From: Rhizobiaceae bacterium | GTDB taxonomy: Bacteria; Pseudomonadota; Alphaproteobacteria; Rhizobiales; Rhizobiaceae | Length of the DNA stretch: 64,000 nucleotides | Assembly (NCBI GenBank): GCA_019635775.1 | Contig: JAHBYU010000007.1 | Span: forward strand, 165,795 to 229,794 | Reading direction: 5' to 3' | Part shown: in pieces, positions 17,549 through 25,159 of the stretch | Position numbering within the stretch: position 1 is the first letter of the stretch | Layout: every line of letters starts with the position of its first letter | Notes under the pieces: generated by a model | Seen by the model: only the letters and a program-made list of their open reading frames with translations | Told to the model about the DNA's origin: nothing | Databases searched by the model: none | Translations under genes and position numbers: made by a program

Positions 17549-18472
17549 ATGTTCGCAGACGCTCATGACACTTCGATGCGGCTGGCGGCCTTCGAGCACG
17601 TGCGAAGGCTCAGTGAAGTCCACGATCACCTGACCGCGAACGAGTTGAAGCCAGGTTTTGAGTTCAACGGCGAGCGCATTCCCCTCGTCAATCCGCAGCG
17701 CGGCATCTTCAAGCCGCAACAGATGCGTTTCCTGCTTTCGATCAAGACCGTTTTCCCGAAGCCGGGCGGCAAGGTCTGGTACGACGACCAGCGCGAGGTG
17801 CATCGGCAGATTTTCGAGGGCGATGAAGCGATCGACTATGCCTTTATGGGTCAGAACCCGGATGCAGCCGACAATCGATGGCTTCGTGAGGCTTTCGAGA
17901 ACGGCGTTCCGATAATCTACTTCCTCGGGATTGCGCCCGGTCGCTACCAGGCGATTGTTCCGGCCTTCGTATCGGGCTGGGACGCCACCGCGCTAAAAGC
18001 GCGTGTTGCTTTCGGGGTTGACCAACAGTCGAACTCGCCACCGGAGAACGTACTGGAACGGCGCTACGCGCTGCGAGCGGTCAAGCAACGACTGCATCAG
18101 GCGTCGTTTCGCGCGGCCGTTATCACGGCCTACAACGGTCGCTGCGCTTTGTCCGGTTTGCCCGAGCCACTCTTGCTGGATGCCGCTCATATCGTGGCCG
18201 ACAAGGACGAGCGGTTTGGCCAGCCGATGGTGCCCAACGGCATCCCACTCTCGAAGATTCATCATGCCGCATTCGACGCGCATCTCATCGGCATTGACCC
18301 GGACTATAGGCTGCATGTGTCCGAACGGCTGCTCAGCCAGAACGACGGCCCGATGCTCGAGGCGCTGAAGCGACTGAACGGCGGCACGATCCACCTGCCA
18401 ATCCGTGACAGGGACCGGCCCGATCGTGATCGGCTTGCGCTCCGATTCGAACGCTTCAGGGCAGCGGCCTGA
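17549..18472 (+). CDS. HNH endonuclease with SRA-like N-terminal domain
   Basis: A 307-residue protein. The HNH domain is at about residues 195-255: Cys199, AAHI with His214, Asn230 and KIHHAAFD (His238, His239). The N-terminal half carries GERIPLVNPQRGIFKPQQMR, a DYAFMGQNP stretch and IIYFLGIAPGRYQAIVP, a pattern seen in SRA-like domains fused to HNH nucleases that cut DNA with modified cytosine. I infer a type IV-like restriction role. I chose the ATG at 17549, seven bases after the stop of the first HNH gene; an ATG at 17525 would overlap that gene. The two nucleases are not close copies of each other. Confidence 0.78.
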   Translation: MFADAHDTSMRLAAFEHVRRLSEVHDHLTANELKPGFEFNGERIPLVNPQRGIFKPQQMRFLLSIKTVFPKPGGKVWYDDQREVHRQIFEGDEAIDYAFMGQNPDAADNRWLREAFENGVPIIYFLGIAPGRYQAIVPAFVSGWDATALKARVAFGVDQQSNSPPENVLERRYALRAVKQRLHQASFRAAVITAYNGRCALSGLPEPLLLDAAHIVADKDERFGQPMVPNGIPLSKIHHAAFDAHLIGIDPDYRLHVSERLLSQNDGPMLEALKRLNGGTIHLPIRDRDRPDRDRLALRFERFRAAA

Positions 18473-18524
18473 ATGCCCGCCTTCGCCCGCACCATGGGCA
18501 TGTGGCCCCCCCCGACGGAATTCC

Positions 18525-18595
18525 GCCGACGGCAGCCGCGCGCCGGTGCGGCGACAAGGGGCGACCAGAACACCAAGATCGCATCGCGTCTTTGG
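18525..18595 (+). repeat. Dispersed intergenic repeat, copy 2
   Basis: It has the core GACGGCAGCCGCGCGCCGGT followed by GCGACAAGGGGCGACCAGA and ends in the AAGATCGCATCG word shared with other copies. It lies just after the second HNH gene. Confidence 0.75.
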
Positions 18596-18649
18596 TTGAG
18601 CACAGCCGGCCGACGACGACTAGTGCGGGACGCGGAACCCCGTTGGACG

Positions 18650-19273
18650 TTACCGCAACAACCCCTCGCTCTCGAACTCATCCCAACCTGCGGGTGTTTC
18701 ACCTGACGCCTCGACGGTAGTGCCACCAGCTGCGGCTTTTCTAGCGCGAGACAGAGCTGCCTTTCCGGCAGCACGACGCCTGTTCTCCGCCGCGGTCATC
18801 GCATCCACCTCTCGCCACACTGTCACCAAGTCGCGATCGAGCACGTCTTCGATATGACGGGGATCGTAGACGTGAAACGTAATCTTCTTGGCCCGACCCC
18901 GCAGTTTTACTGTTCGCGTGCCGGCGCTCTTTAGGCGGCCGTCCTTGAGCCAGCGATGACGCTCGGTAGCAGATATCGTGAGGACATCTTCGATCTCGCG
19001 CGGGATGACCGGCAGGTCTTCGATGCGAGCCAACGTTTTCGACACGGTCGCTTCAATAGAGCCGAGGCCCGCATCGCCGAAATCGTCGGCCACACGCAAG
19101 GTGAGCATGTTGTGTTCGAGGTTCACCAGCTTCTTTACCGCTGAAGGCAGTTGCGCACGAACCTCCAGCAGGATGCCTTTGGCGCGGACAGTCGAACCGA
19201 GCGTCGCGGCAGGCGGCAGCCACCACTCTTTGACGAGTCTGGTGGGTACTTCGGTCTTTTGGCGTCCGGGCAT
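18650..19273 (-). CDS. Hypothetical protein with partly duplicated 5' end
   Basis: A 207-residue protein with no family I can name. The C-terminal half holds a charged helical stretch rich in Ala, Arg and Lys; the middle (WLKDGRLKSAGTRTVKLRG) may be a winged or beta DNA-binding unit, and the ending is acidic. The first ~45 codons and about 100 bases upstream of them are repeated at 22966-23203, where the gene is truncated. The gene is convergent with the HNH pair. A regulatory role is possible but not shown. Confidence 0.5.
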   Translation of the reverse strand: MPGRQKTEVPTRLVKEWWLPPAATLGSTVRAKGILLEVRAQLPSAVKKLVNLEHNMLTLRVADDFGDAGLGSIEATVSKTLARIEDLPVIPREIEDVLTISATERHRWLKDGRLKSAGTRTVKLRGRAKKITFHVYDPRHIEDVLDRDLVTVWREVDAMTAAENRRRAAGKAALSRARKAAAGGTTVEASGETPAGWDEFESEGLLR

Positions 19274-19375
19274 GGATGGAATATGTGGCCGAATGCTACG
19301 CGAGACCAGCAGGGCCGCTCAAAGAATACAACTAGTGCAGCCACCGCAGTCGGCAGCCGCGCGCCGGTGCAATCA
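19143..19375. repeat. Left copy of a ~230 bp duplication
   Basis: This segment, covering the 5' end of the hypothetical gene and its upstream region, aligns with 22971-23203 in the same orientation at roughly 85-90% identity as read by eye. It includes one dispersed-repeat core at its right end. Confidence 0.75.
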
Positions 19376-19405
19376 CAAGAGCGACCCGGACCAGTAGGTT
19401 GCATC
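19343..19405 (+). repeat. Dispersed intergenic repeat, copy 3
   Basis: Core GTCGGCAGCCGCGCGCCGGT, then ATCACAAGAGCGACC and a GGTTGCATCG end. It lies at the right end of the 230-base duplication. Confidence 0.7.
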
Positions 19406-19470
19406 GATCGCCGCCGACTGGGCCGCCGTTCGGCACGGTTAGAGCGTCGAAGGCACCCGCACGATCCCTC

Positions 19471-19550
19471 GCCGGGAGGCAACGGCTGCCGCGCGTGTCG
19501 GTGCGGTCACAAGGGTGACCAGAGCACGGAGATTGCATCGGGTTCGAGTG
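19471..19550 (+). repeat. Dispersed intergenic repeat, copy 4
   Basis: It begins with CTCGCCGGGAGGCAACGGCT and continues through GTCACAAGGGTGACCAGAG to GAGATTGCATCG. Its left flank resembles copy 6 at 21151 (CTCGCCGAGAGGCGACGGCA), so the unit is longer than the core. Confidence 0.7.
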
Positions 19551-19792
19551 ACATCAGTCAAAGCGGCTCCGAATTCCACAGTGGACGCACCCTCGCGCAG
19601 CAGCAAGCGCCTAAACGCTTCAGCGGGTCCGATTAGACCGCTGCTGGTCGGACAGCGCAAAGTGTATCGCAAACGGCACGCAACGAGAAAAAGGCCATTT
19701 GGCCGTAAGGTCTTGTGCAAGATATCGATGCTGGGTGTTGCTCTCACTTTCCAACCCTGCATAGTAGATACTGGTAGTCCACGAGCGAGGGC

Positions 19793-20668
19793 ATGATGTA
19801 TCGTTATGTAAGATCGACGGCGACGTCAGTGTTCGCCCTGTTGGTTGTCACCACAGCACATGCCGCTGACCCTGCCGGCCCACCCATCCAGATTGATGGC
19901 GGATTCTTCGGCTCGGTTATGGGCTCGTACCTCCTTGAAAATCCATCCGAAGACTGGACGTTCATTGGCTTTGAACCGCAGGATTATAGTGCCCAAGGGT
20001 TGGGGGACGGCTTCCTGGGCGCGGTGGATTTGGGGTATCGCTGGGGCGTATGGGACGCAGCCGTTGCGTTTCAGTACGCCAATCTTGGGACGGGCGACGC
20101 GTCCGCAACCCAGAACTGGCCCACTCCGCTGAACGAAGGCAGGCTAAAGGCAAATCATTTCGCTGTCGACGCGGAGATCGGCTACAATACAGTGGTGGGT
20201 TCGCACAGCATGCGTGCTGCAGCCGGCCTGCGCTACGCTGAATGGAACAACACCGTCGAAACCTTCTGGTCCGGCAATGTCCCTTCGGTAAACGGCCCTA
20301 TCTATCACGAGTTTCATGGTCTGGGTCCTGTCGCAAAACTGGATGGCAGCGTTCCAGTAGCCGACGGTGGCCTGTCTCTTGAATATGGTCTGGCCGCGTC
20401 CGTCCTATTTGGCGATATCGACACCACCAGCAACAATCCTGCCTACAACTGTTCAGGGTGCACCAAGACCGACACGACCGCTTACAGCCTGGAAGGCGAA
20501 ATCGGCGTGGGATGGAACTTTGCAGATTCGGCGCGTGCCGTTGTAGGCTGGCAAGCCCAATATTGGGGCGACGTGAATGTGGAAGTCACAGACACAGACT
20601 TTGGCGGGACGAATGCCGGCAAGAGCGGTCACTGGCTTACCGGTCCTTTCCTACGGGTCAATTTCTGA
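19793..20668 (+). CDS. Outer-membrane beta-barrel protein (Lpg1974/MOMP-like)
   Basis: A 291-residue protein with a signal peptide (residues 1-24, ending AHA) and alternating hydrophobic strands through to a terminal VNF, the usual C-terminal signature of an outer-membrane barrel. The pattern (GFLGAVDLGYRWG, EIGYNTVVGSHSMR, AGLRYAEW, EIGVGWNFADSARAVVGW) resembles the Legionella-type pore-forming Lpg1974 family found in many Rhizobiales. It may be a porin; the cargo is unknown. A terminator-like hairpin lies 115 bases downstream. Confidence 0.7.
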   Translation: MMYRYVRSTATSVFALLVVTTAHAADPAGPPIQIDGGFFGSVMGSYLLENPSEDWTFIGFEPQDYSAQGLGDGFLGAVDLGYRWGVWDAAVAFQYANLGTGDASATQNWPTPLNEGRLKANHFAVDAEIGYNTVVGSHSMRAAAGLRYAEWNNTVETFWSGNVPSVNGPIYHEFHGLGPVAKLDGSVPVADGGLSLEYGLAASVLFGDIDTTSNNPAYNCSGCTKTDTTAYSLEGEIGVGWNFADSARAVVGWQAQYWGDVNVEVTDTDFGGTNAGKSGHWLTGPFLRVNF

Positions 20669-20784
20669 ACGGCAGAAGCCTGGGTTCACCCGCTCAATGC
20701 GTGGATGCGGATTACATTGAAACGACGTTACCATCTCAGGCATTGTGCCGCCGATACCGCTCGGTAGGCGGTAGTCTCACCAAG

Positions 20785-20814
20785 TCCCGCCTTGGTTCGT
20801 CTTGGCGGGCTTTT
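20785..20814 (+). terminator. Rho-independent terminator-like hairpin
   Basis: CCCGCC at 20786-20791 pairs with GGCGGG at 20804-20809, followed by CTTTT. It fits the end of the outer-membrane protein transcript. Confidence 0.65.
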
Positions 20815-21006
20815 CGTATCCGCACTGCGCCAGCGGCAATCGGCAGCGAGCGATTCGAGCGTACGGCCACACGTCGCTTGGCAGACGACCGCCGCTCGCA
20901 GTGGGTCGACCAGAACATTGAGATTGCATCGCGCCTAATTCTTGCGCCGTCGGGGGCGGGAAAGGCAACTTTTGGTGGAGAATGGCCGCTACCTGCGCGA
21001 TCCTGC

Positions 21007-21060
21007 GCCGACGGCAGCCGCGCATCGGTGCGCTAACAAGAGCGACCAGATCGCGGAGAT
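21007..21060 (+). repeat. Dispersed intergenic repeat, copy 5
   Basis: Core GACGGCAGCCGCGCATCGGT, then TAACAAGAGCGACCAGATCG and GGAGAT. Confidence 0.7.
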
Positions 21061-21150
21061 CCGTCGGGACCGTCGTCGGCGCTATTTTCGAGCACCGGTC
21101 GGGGTTTGCTATGGCGTTGCGCTAGAGTCTAGGCTGCAGGGACGCTCCCG

Positions 21151-21211
21151 CACGATTGCTCGCCGAGAGGCGACGGCAGCCGCGCACCGGTGCAACTACA
21201 AGGACGACCAG
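21151..21211 (+). repeat. Dispersed intergenic repeat, copy 6
   Basis: CTCGCCGAGAGGCGACGGCA followed by GCCGCGCACCGGTGCAACTA and CAAGGACGACCAGG; its left flank matches copy 4. Confidence 0.7.
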
Positions 21212-21360
21212 GGACCACTCAGGGGCCAAGCGCAGGCGATCAACGAGAAAGCACCGGCGCAACGTCGCGCGGCGCTTCCTGGCTACCTCACGCTGGATCA
21301 ACCGGATACTGGCGACGGAGCAGGTCCGCCAAGGGTCAGAATTGGACCAGAGCAGGCCGG

Positions 21361-22815
21361 TCAGGCCTGTTTCTCAGCCGTTTCTGTGGCCTCTCTCGCA
21401 TGCGGCCAAGCGGAGTGATCCAGATCGAGGTCGGGGAACGCTGCGGGCTGGAACACTGGACGGGCCACGCCTGATTTCAGTTGCGAGCGGAAGTCGTCGA
21501 GCACGCGCAGCGCCACCGGAAACAGCATCATGATGGCCATCAGGTTGACGACGGCAAGTACGCCCATCAGCGGGTCAGAGAAGAAGAACACAGCTGTTGC
21601 GCCGGGTGCTGTTGCGCCGAGGAAAACAACGACGACGATTGCCAATCGTAACATATGCAATGCACCCGCTTGCGACGTCATCACCTTCAGAGCCGTTTCG
21701 CCCAGATAGTAGTTGTAGATGATGGAGCTGAAGGCAAAGAGCACGATCGCGAAGGTCAGGAAATATTGCGACCATGTGCCAACCTGACTGACCAGCGACT
21801 GTTGGGTGAGCACTACGCCGTCGATGCCTTCCGCGCCGGGCTGGTAGACGGGGCTGAGCAGGATGATAAAGGCTGTGCAGGAACAGATGACGATCGTGTC
21901 GATGAATACCGAAAAGGACTGCGTGATGCCTTGGCTGATCGGATGGCGCACGTCTGCCGTTGCGGCGACGTTCGGTGCCGAGCCAAGCCCCGCTTCGTTT
22001 GAGAACAGGCCGCGCCGAAGCCCCTGGGCCAGTGCCGCACCAACGCCGCCGCTGACAGCTTCCTCCAGCCCAAACGCATTGGCGACGATCGACCAGATCA
22101 CCCCCGGTAGCGCGGTGATGTTCAGCAGGATGACCAGGAGCGCCAGGCCGATATAGATGAACGCCATGATCGGGATGATGACGTCGGCCACCTTGGCGAT
22201 ACGGCGAATGCCGCCATAGACGATGAAGCCTGTGAGGATCGCGAGCGCTATTCCACTCCACAGGCGGTCGATGCCGATACTGTCGTTGACCGCGCCGGCA
22301 AACGTGTTGCCCTGGAAAGCGTTGAAACCGAAGGCGAAGGCGAGCATCAGACAGATCGCGTAGACGATCGCCAGCCACTTATATTTCGCGCCAAGCCCGT
22401 AGATGATGTAGCCGGCTGGCCCGCCCTGATAGGTACCGTCGCCGTTGGAGCGCTTATAGAGCTGGGCAAGCGTTGACTCCACCAGGCTGGTGGCCATGCC
22501 AATCAGCGCTATCGCCCACATCCAGAACACGGCACCCGGCCCGCCAAGCGTGATCGCGACCGCAACGCCTGCGATGTTGCCGCCGCCGACCCGTCCGCCT
22601 ACCGAGACCAGTAGCGCTTCACGCGCGCTGATCGCGTTGGGGTCCCCCGTCTGGTTCTTGGAGGCAAGGACGCGGAACATCCGGGTGAAATACTCGATCT
22701 GGACGAAACCGCTCATCACCGTGATGAAACTGCCGAATATTACAAGGATGGGTATCAGCGCCCAGCCCCAGGTGAGGTCCTCGATCAGACCGAAGAAACC
22801 AGTGATTAGATCCAT
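21361..22815 (-). CDS. AGCS-family sodium:alanine/glycine symporter
   Basis: A 484-residue integral membrane protein of the alanine/glycine:cation symporter family, which imports small amino acids with sodium at the inner membrane. Family features seen: GGRVGGGNIAGVAVAITLGG near residue 70, GGPGAVFWMW, a QGGPAGYI loop, and FSNEAGLGSAP near the middle, with about ten to eleven hydrophobic segments. I chose the ATG at 22815, which has AAGGA ten bases upstream; the ATG at 22824 is possible. The neighbours give no pathway context. Confidence 0.88.
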   Translation of the reverse strand: MDLITGFFGLIEDLTWGWALIPILVIFGSFITVMSGFVQIEYFTRMFRVLASKNQTGDPNAISAREALLVSVGGRVGGGNIAGVAVAITLGGPGAVFWMWAIALIGMATSLVESTLAQLYKRSNGDGTYQGGPAGYIIYGLGAKYKWLAIVYAICLMLAFAFGFNAFQGNTFAGAVNDSIGIDRLWSGIALAILTGFIVYGGIRRIAKVADVIIPIMAFIYIGLALLVILLNITALPGVIWSIVANAFGLEEAVSGGVGAALAQGLRRGLFSNEAGLGSAPNVAATADVRHPISQGITQSFSVFIDTIVICSCTAFIILLSPVYQPGAEGIDGVVLTQQSLVSQVGTWSQYFLTFAIVLFAFSSIIYNYYLGETALKVMTSQAGALHMLRLAIVVVVFLGATAPGATAVFFFSDPLMGVLAVVNLMAIMMLFPVALRVLDDFRSQLKSGVARPVFQPAAFPDLDLDHSAWPHAREATETAEKQA

Positions 22816-22965
22816 GGGTTCCATGTCCTTCTTGGGAGCACAATCGTACCTGACCGCTGCCAGCCGATAGAACTCTACGCCAGCACCACGGCTGGAAGCA
22901 AACAGGCCGGTATCCGAAACTAGAAGACGTTTGCAGTCATTGTACCCACGGAACGAGGCTTCCTT

Positions 22966-23102
22966 AACGCTGATGGCAACTGCGCACGAACCTCCAGCAG
23001 GATGCCTTTGGCGCGGACAGTCGAACCGAGCGTCGCGGCAGGCGGCAGCCTCCACTCTTCGATGAGTCTTGTGGGTGCTTCAGTCTTTCGGCGTACAGAC
23101 AT
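22966..23102 (-). pseudogene. Truncated copy of the 18650 hypothetical gene
   Basis: About 45 codons match the N-terminus of the protein at 18650-19273 (RRKTEAPTRLIEEWRLPPAA against GRQKTEVPTRLVKEWWLPPAA), then the similarity stops and the frame runs into unrelated sequence before the AGCS gene. It is a partial duplication. Confidence 0.75.
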
Positions 23103-23203
23103 GGACTGAATATGTGGTCGTAATACCTTGAAGACCAGCAGGGCCGCTCAAAGCGTACAACTAGTGCAGCCACCGCAGTCGGCAGCCGCGCGCCGGTTCA
23201 CCG
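22971..23203. repeat. Right copy of the ~230 bp duplication
   Basis: It matches 19143-19375 in the same orientation. It carries the 5' gene fragment, its upstream region and a dispersed-repeat core. Confidence 0.75.
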
Positions 23204-23220
23204 GAGGGCGACCACAACCC
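23163..23220 (+). repeat. Dispersed intergenic repeat, copy 7
   Basis: Core GTCGGCAGCCGCGCGCCGGT followed by CCGGAGGGCGACCAC; the tail has diverged more than in other copies. Confidence 0.65.
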
Positions 23221-23284
23221 AAGAAGGGTGAAGCTCGGAACCGAGAGCCCGCGATGGTTGTTTAGTAGAGGAGAAGGCACTCCG

Positions 23285-23637
23285 ATGGCACTTGAAGACG
23301 ATCTGTTCGACCTTGAGAGGGGTTCTGGCTGTCTGGCAGTGAGCATTTCCTTGAGCATGTGGACACGGAAGCTGTGCTCGCATTTCCGCAGGCTGGTGAA
23401 ATGCATGGTGTGTTTGATCGCGAGCAGATCGCCGCAACGGCTACGCCATCGAACAGGTGGCGCGACCTCACGATGAGCAACAGACAGTTTCTCGCTATCG
23501 GGGACATCACCATCATCAGCTACAAGGCCGATGTGACTCGGGCAGACGGCGAGCCCTATTCTGCACTGGTCAGTTCCGGATACTTCCGGCGCGATGCCGG
23601 TTGGAAGCTTGTGTTCCACCAGCACTCGCCCTTGTAG
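23285..23637 (+). pseudogene. DUF4440 (NTF2-like) protein gene, frameshifted
   Basis: The ATG at 23285 opens MALEDDLFDLE, then near 23316 the frame must shift to continue as GFWLSGSEHFLEHVDTEAVL and on to a clean end (GWKLVFHQHSPL) at 23637. The joined product of about 117 residues looks like a DUF4440/SnoaL-like small fold. One indel separates the two frames, so it is a young pseudogene or a sequencing error. A weak EcfG-like box (GGAAC at 23236) lies upstream. Function is unknown. Confidence 0.6.
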
Positions 23638-23847
23638 GACGCCTGTTTTCCGTCGGCCGTCCAACTGCGGGATGATGCAGGCAAGAGGGCGTTAGGCGCC
23701 AATGGCTTCGGCGCGATCTGGTCGAAGGGCATTTATTCGGCCTCAACACTTAAAGCTTCTACACGTAATTTACCCCTTCGGCTGCCCTTAGCAGATAGCC
23801 TTTGAAGATTTGGTCGGATATCTCTCTTGGCAGGTTGGAGAAATCTC

Positions 23848-24435
23848 ATGTGCAACTTGGTCCGAGCCTTCTCATGTCTAATATTTGTCATGGTCGCGCA
23901 GGCCGCGTTTGCTCACACCGGGGACGGTGAGGCGGGTGGGTTTGCGAGCGGCTTCCTGCACCCGATATTTGGCCCGGACCATGTGATTGCCATGGTGGCG
24001 GTTGGCCTTTGGGGTGTCTTCCTTGGCCCACCTGCGATCTGGGTATTGCCCATCGTATTTCCTCTGGTGATGGCTTTCGGCGGTGCACTGGGGATCGCAG
24101 GCGTACCGCTACCAGCAGTCGAGACAGGCATCGCGCTGTCGGCCGTCGTCCTTGGTCTTTGTGTCACGTTTGCTCTGAAGCTACCCATCTGGTTTGCCGC
24201 GATAATCGTTGGCGTGTTTGCGATCTTTCACGGCCACGCCCACGGCGTGGAGATGCCGCAGAGCTCAAATGCCTTGTCATTCGCAATCGGCTTTGTGGTC
24301 GCCACGGGAATGTTGCACCTGTGTGGTGTCGGTTTCGGCTTTTTAGCGAGATGGCCCGTAGGCGCACTGGTTGTGCGTGCCGCTGGAGCCCTGATTGCCT
24401 TTGCAGGCGGCGCATACCTTACCGGTATTGCGTGA
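23848..24435 (+). CDS. HupE/UreJ-family membrane protein (nickel/metal permease type)
   Basis: A 195-residue inner-membrane protein with a signal sequence (1-23, AFA) followed by a processed N-terminus beginning HTGDG. It carries both HupE/UreJ signatures: HPIFGPDH (residues 39-46) and FHGHAHGVE (128-136), whose His/Asp residues bind metal. Rhizobial HupE imports Ni2+ for hydrogenase; no hydrogenase or urease genes are near, so the metal is open. The ATG at 23848 has a TTGGAG ribosome-binding site. The next gene starts four bases inside its end (GTGA). Confidence 0.82.
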   Translation: MCNLVRAFSCLIFVMVAQAAFAHTGDGEAGGFASGFLHPIFGPDHVIAMVAVGLWGVFLGPPAIWVLPIVFPLVMAFGGALGIAGVPLPAVETGIALSAVVLGLCVTFALKLPIWFAAIIVGVFAIFHGHAHGVEMPQSSNALSFAIGFVVATGMLHLCGVGFGFLARWPVGALVVRAAGALIAFAGGAYLTGIA

Positions 24436-25031
24436 GGGCTGCTGCCAAAGCCGTAGCCGGATGTGCGCTTGCCTCGCTTGCCACTCCGGCTGCTGCGCAT
24501 GGTAACGCCGACCTCCTTGGTCCCTTTTATGGCGCTCTCCTGCATGCTGTCATCGTACCGCCCGAAGCACTGGCAGCGATCGCTACGGGGTTGGCACTGG
24601 GAACTTGCGGACGAAGCGTGGCGCAAAGAAGTGCACTAGTCTTTATCACGACCCTGGCTTGCGGATTGTTGGTTGGAGCCGTGGCGTACTCTGATCGTCA
24701 TATGGAATGGCTACTTGTGGCCGTCGCACTCGTCGGCGGAGCTTTGGTTGCAGCCGAGGTCAAATTGCCGCTTTTCGGAGCGGTATCACTTGCTGCTGTT
24801 GCTGGGGTCGCGGTGGGCATCGATGCCTCTCCCGCAGTTCCAAGCTTTGGGACAGCCATATTGACTGGCGCTGCCACGTTGATGGGCGGTAGTCTCGTGG
24901 TCATGATGGTCATCGGTCTCACACTCGACCGAGATAAGTCTTGGCAGCGGATCGCTGTTCGCGTGGCCGGATCCTGGATCGTTGCCATTGCTGTGCTTTA
25001 CCTAGCTTGGACATTCAAATCGGTCGCCTAG
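24432..25031 (+). CDS. HupE/UreJ-like membrane protein lacking the second signature
   Basis: A 199-residue membrane protein with a GTG start overlapping the stop of the preceding HupE gene. The signal sequence ends TPAAA, and the mature protein starts HGNADLLGPFYGALLHAV, a pattern like HupE. It has about six hydrophobic segments, but lacks the DH pair and the FHGxAHGxE motif, so metal binding may be lost. It is probably a partner subunit or diverged paralogue of the upstream protein. Confidence 0.65.
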   Translation: MRAAAKAVAGCALASLATPAAAHGNADLLGPFYGALLHAVIVPPEALAAIATGLALGTCGRSVAQRSALVFITTLACGLLVGAVAYSDRHMEWLLVAVALVGGALVAAEVKLPLFGAVSLAAVAGVAVGIDASPAVPSFGTAILTGAATLMGGSLVVMMVIGLTLDRDKSWQRIAVRVAGSWIVAIAVLYLAWTFKSVA

Positions 25032-25159
25032 GGTGATGGGGTCGTCTGGGTTAAAACTGCGGGATATGTACCACGTAAATTACGTGCTTTGAGGTCTAAT
25101 GCGTCTTCTATTCTTACCCGACGTCAGATAACCTCCAGTTGCACTTGACGGAGGATAAT

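Larger units (their letters stand above)
20669..21360. other. Gap rich in dispersed repeats
   Basis: There is no gene I can support. The gap holds a terminator-like hairpin near 20800, a degenerate repeat copy at about 20862-20937, and two clear dispersed-repeat copies (21007 and 21151). Confidence 0.55.

Noticed and set aside
21575-22378. Minus-strand frame of 267 codons inside the AGCS gene
   Set aside because: It is a shifted-frame shadow with arginine-rich, low-complexity sequence; the AGCS frame has the family motifs.
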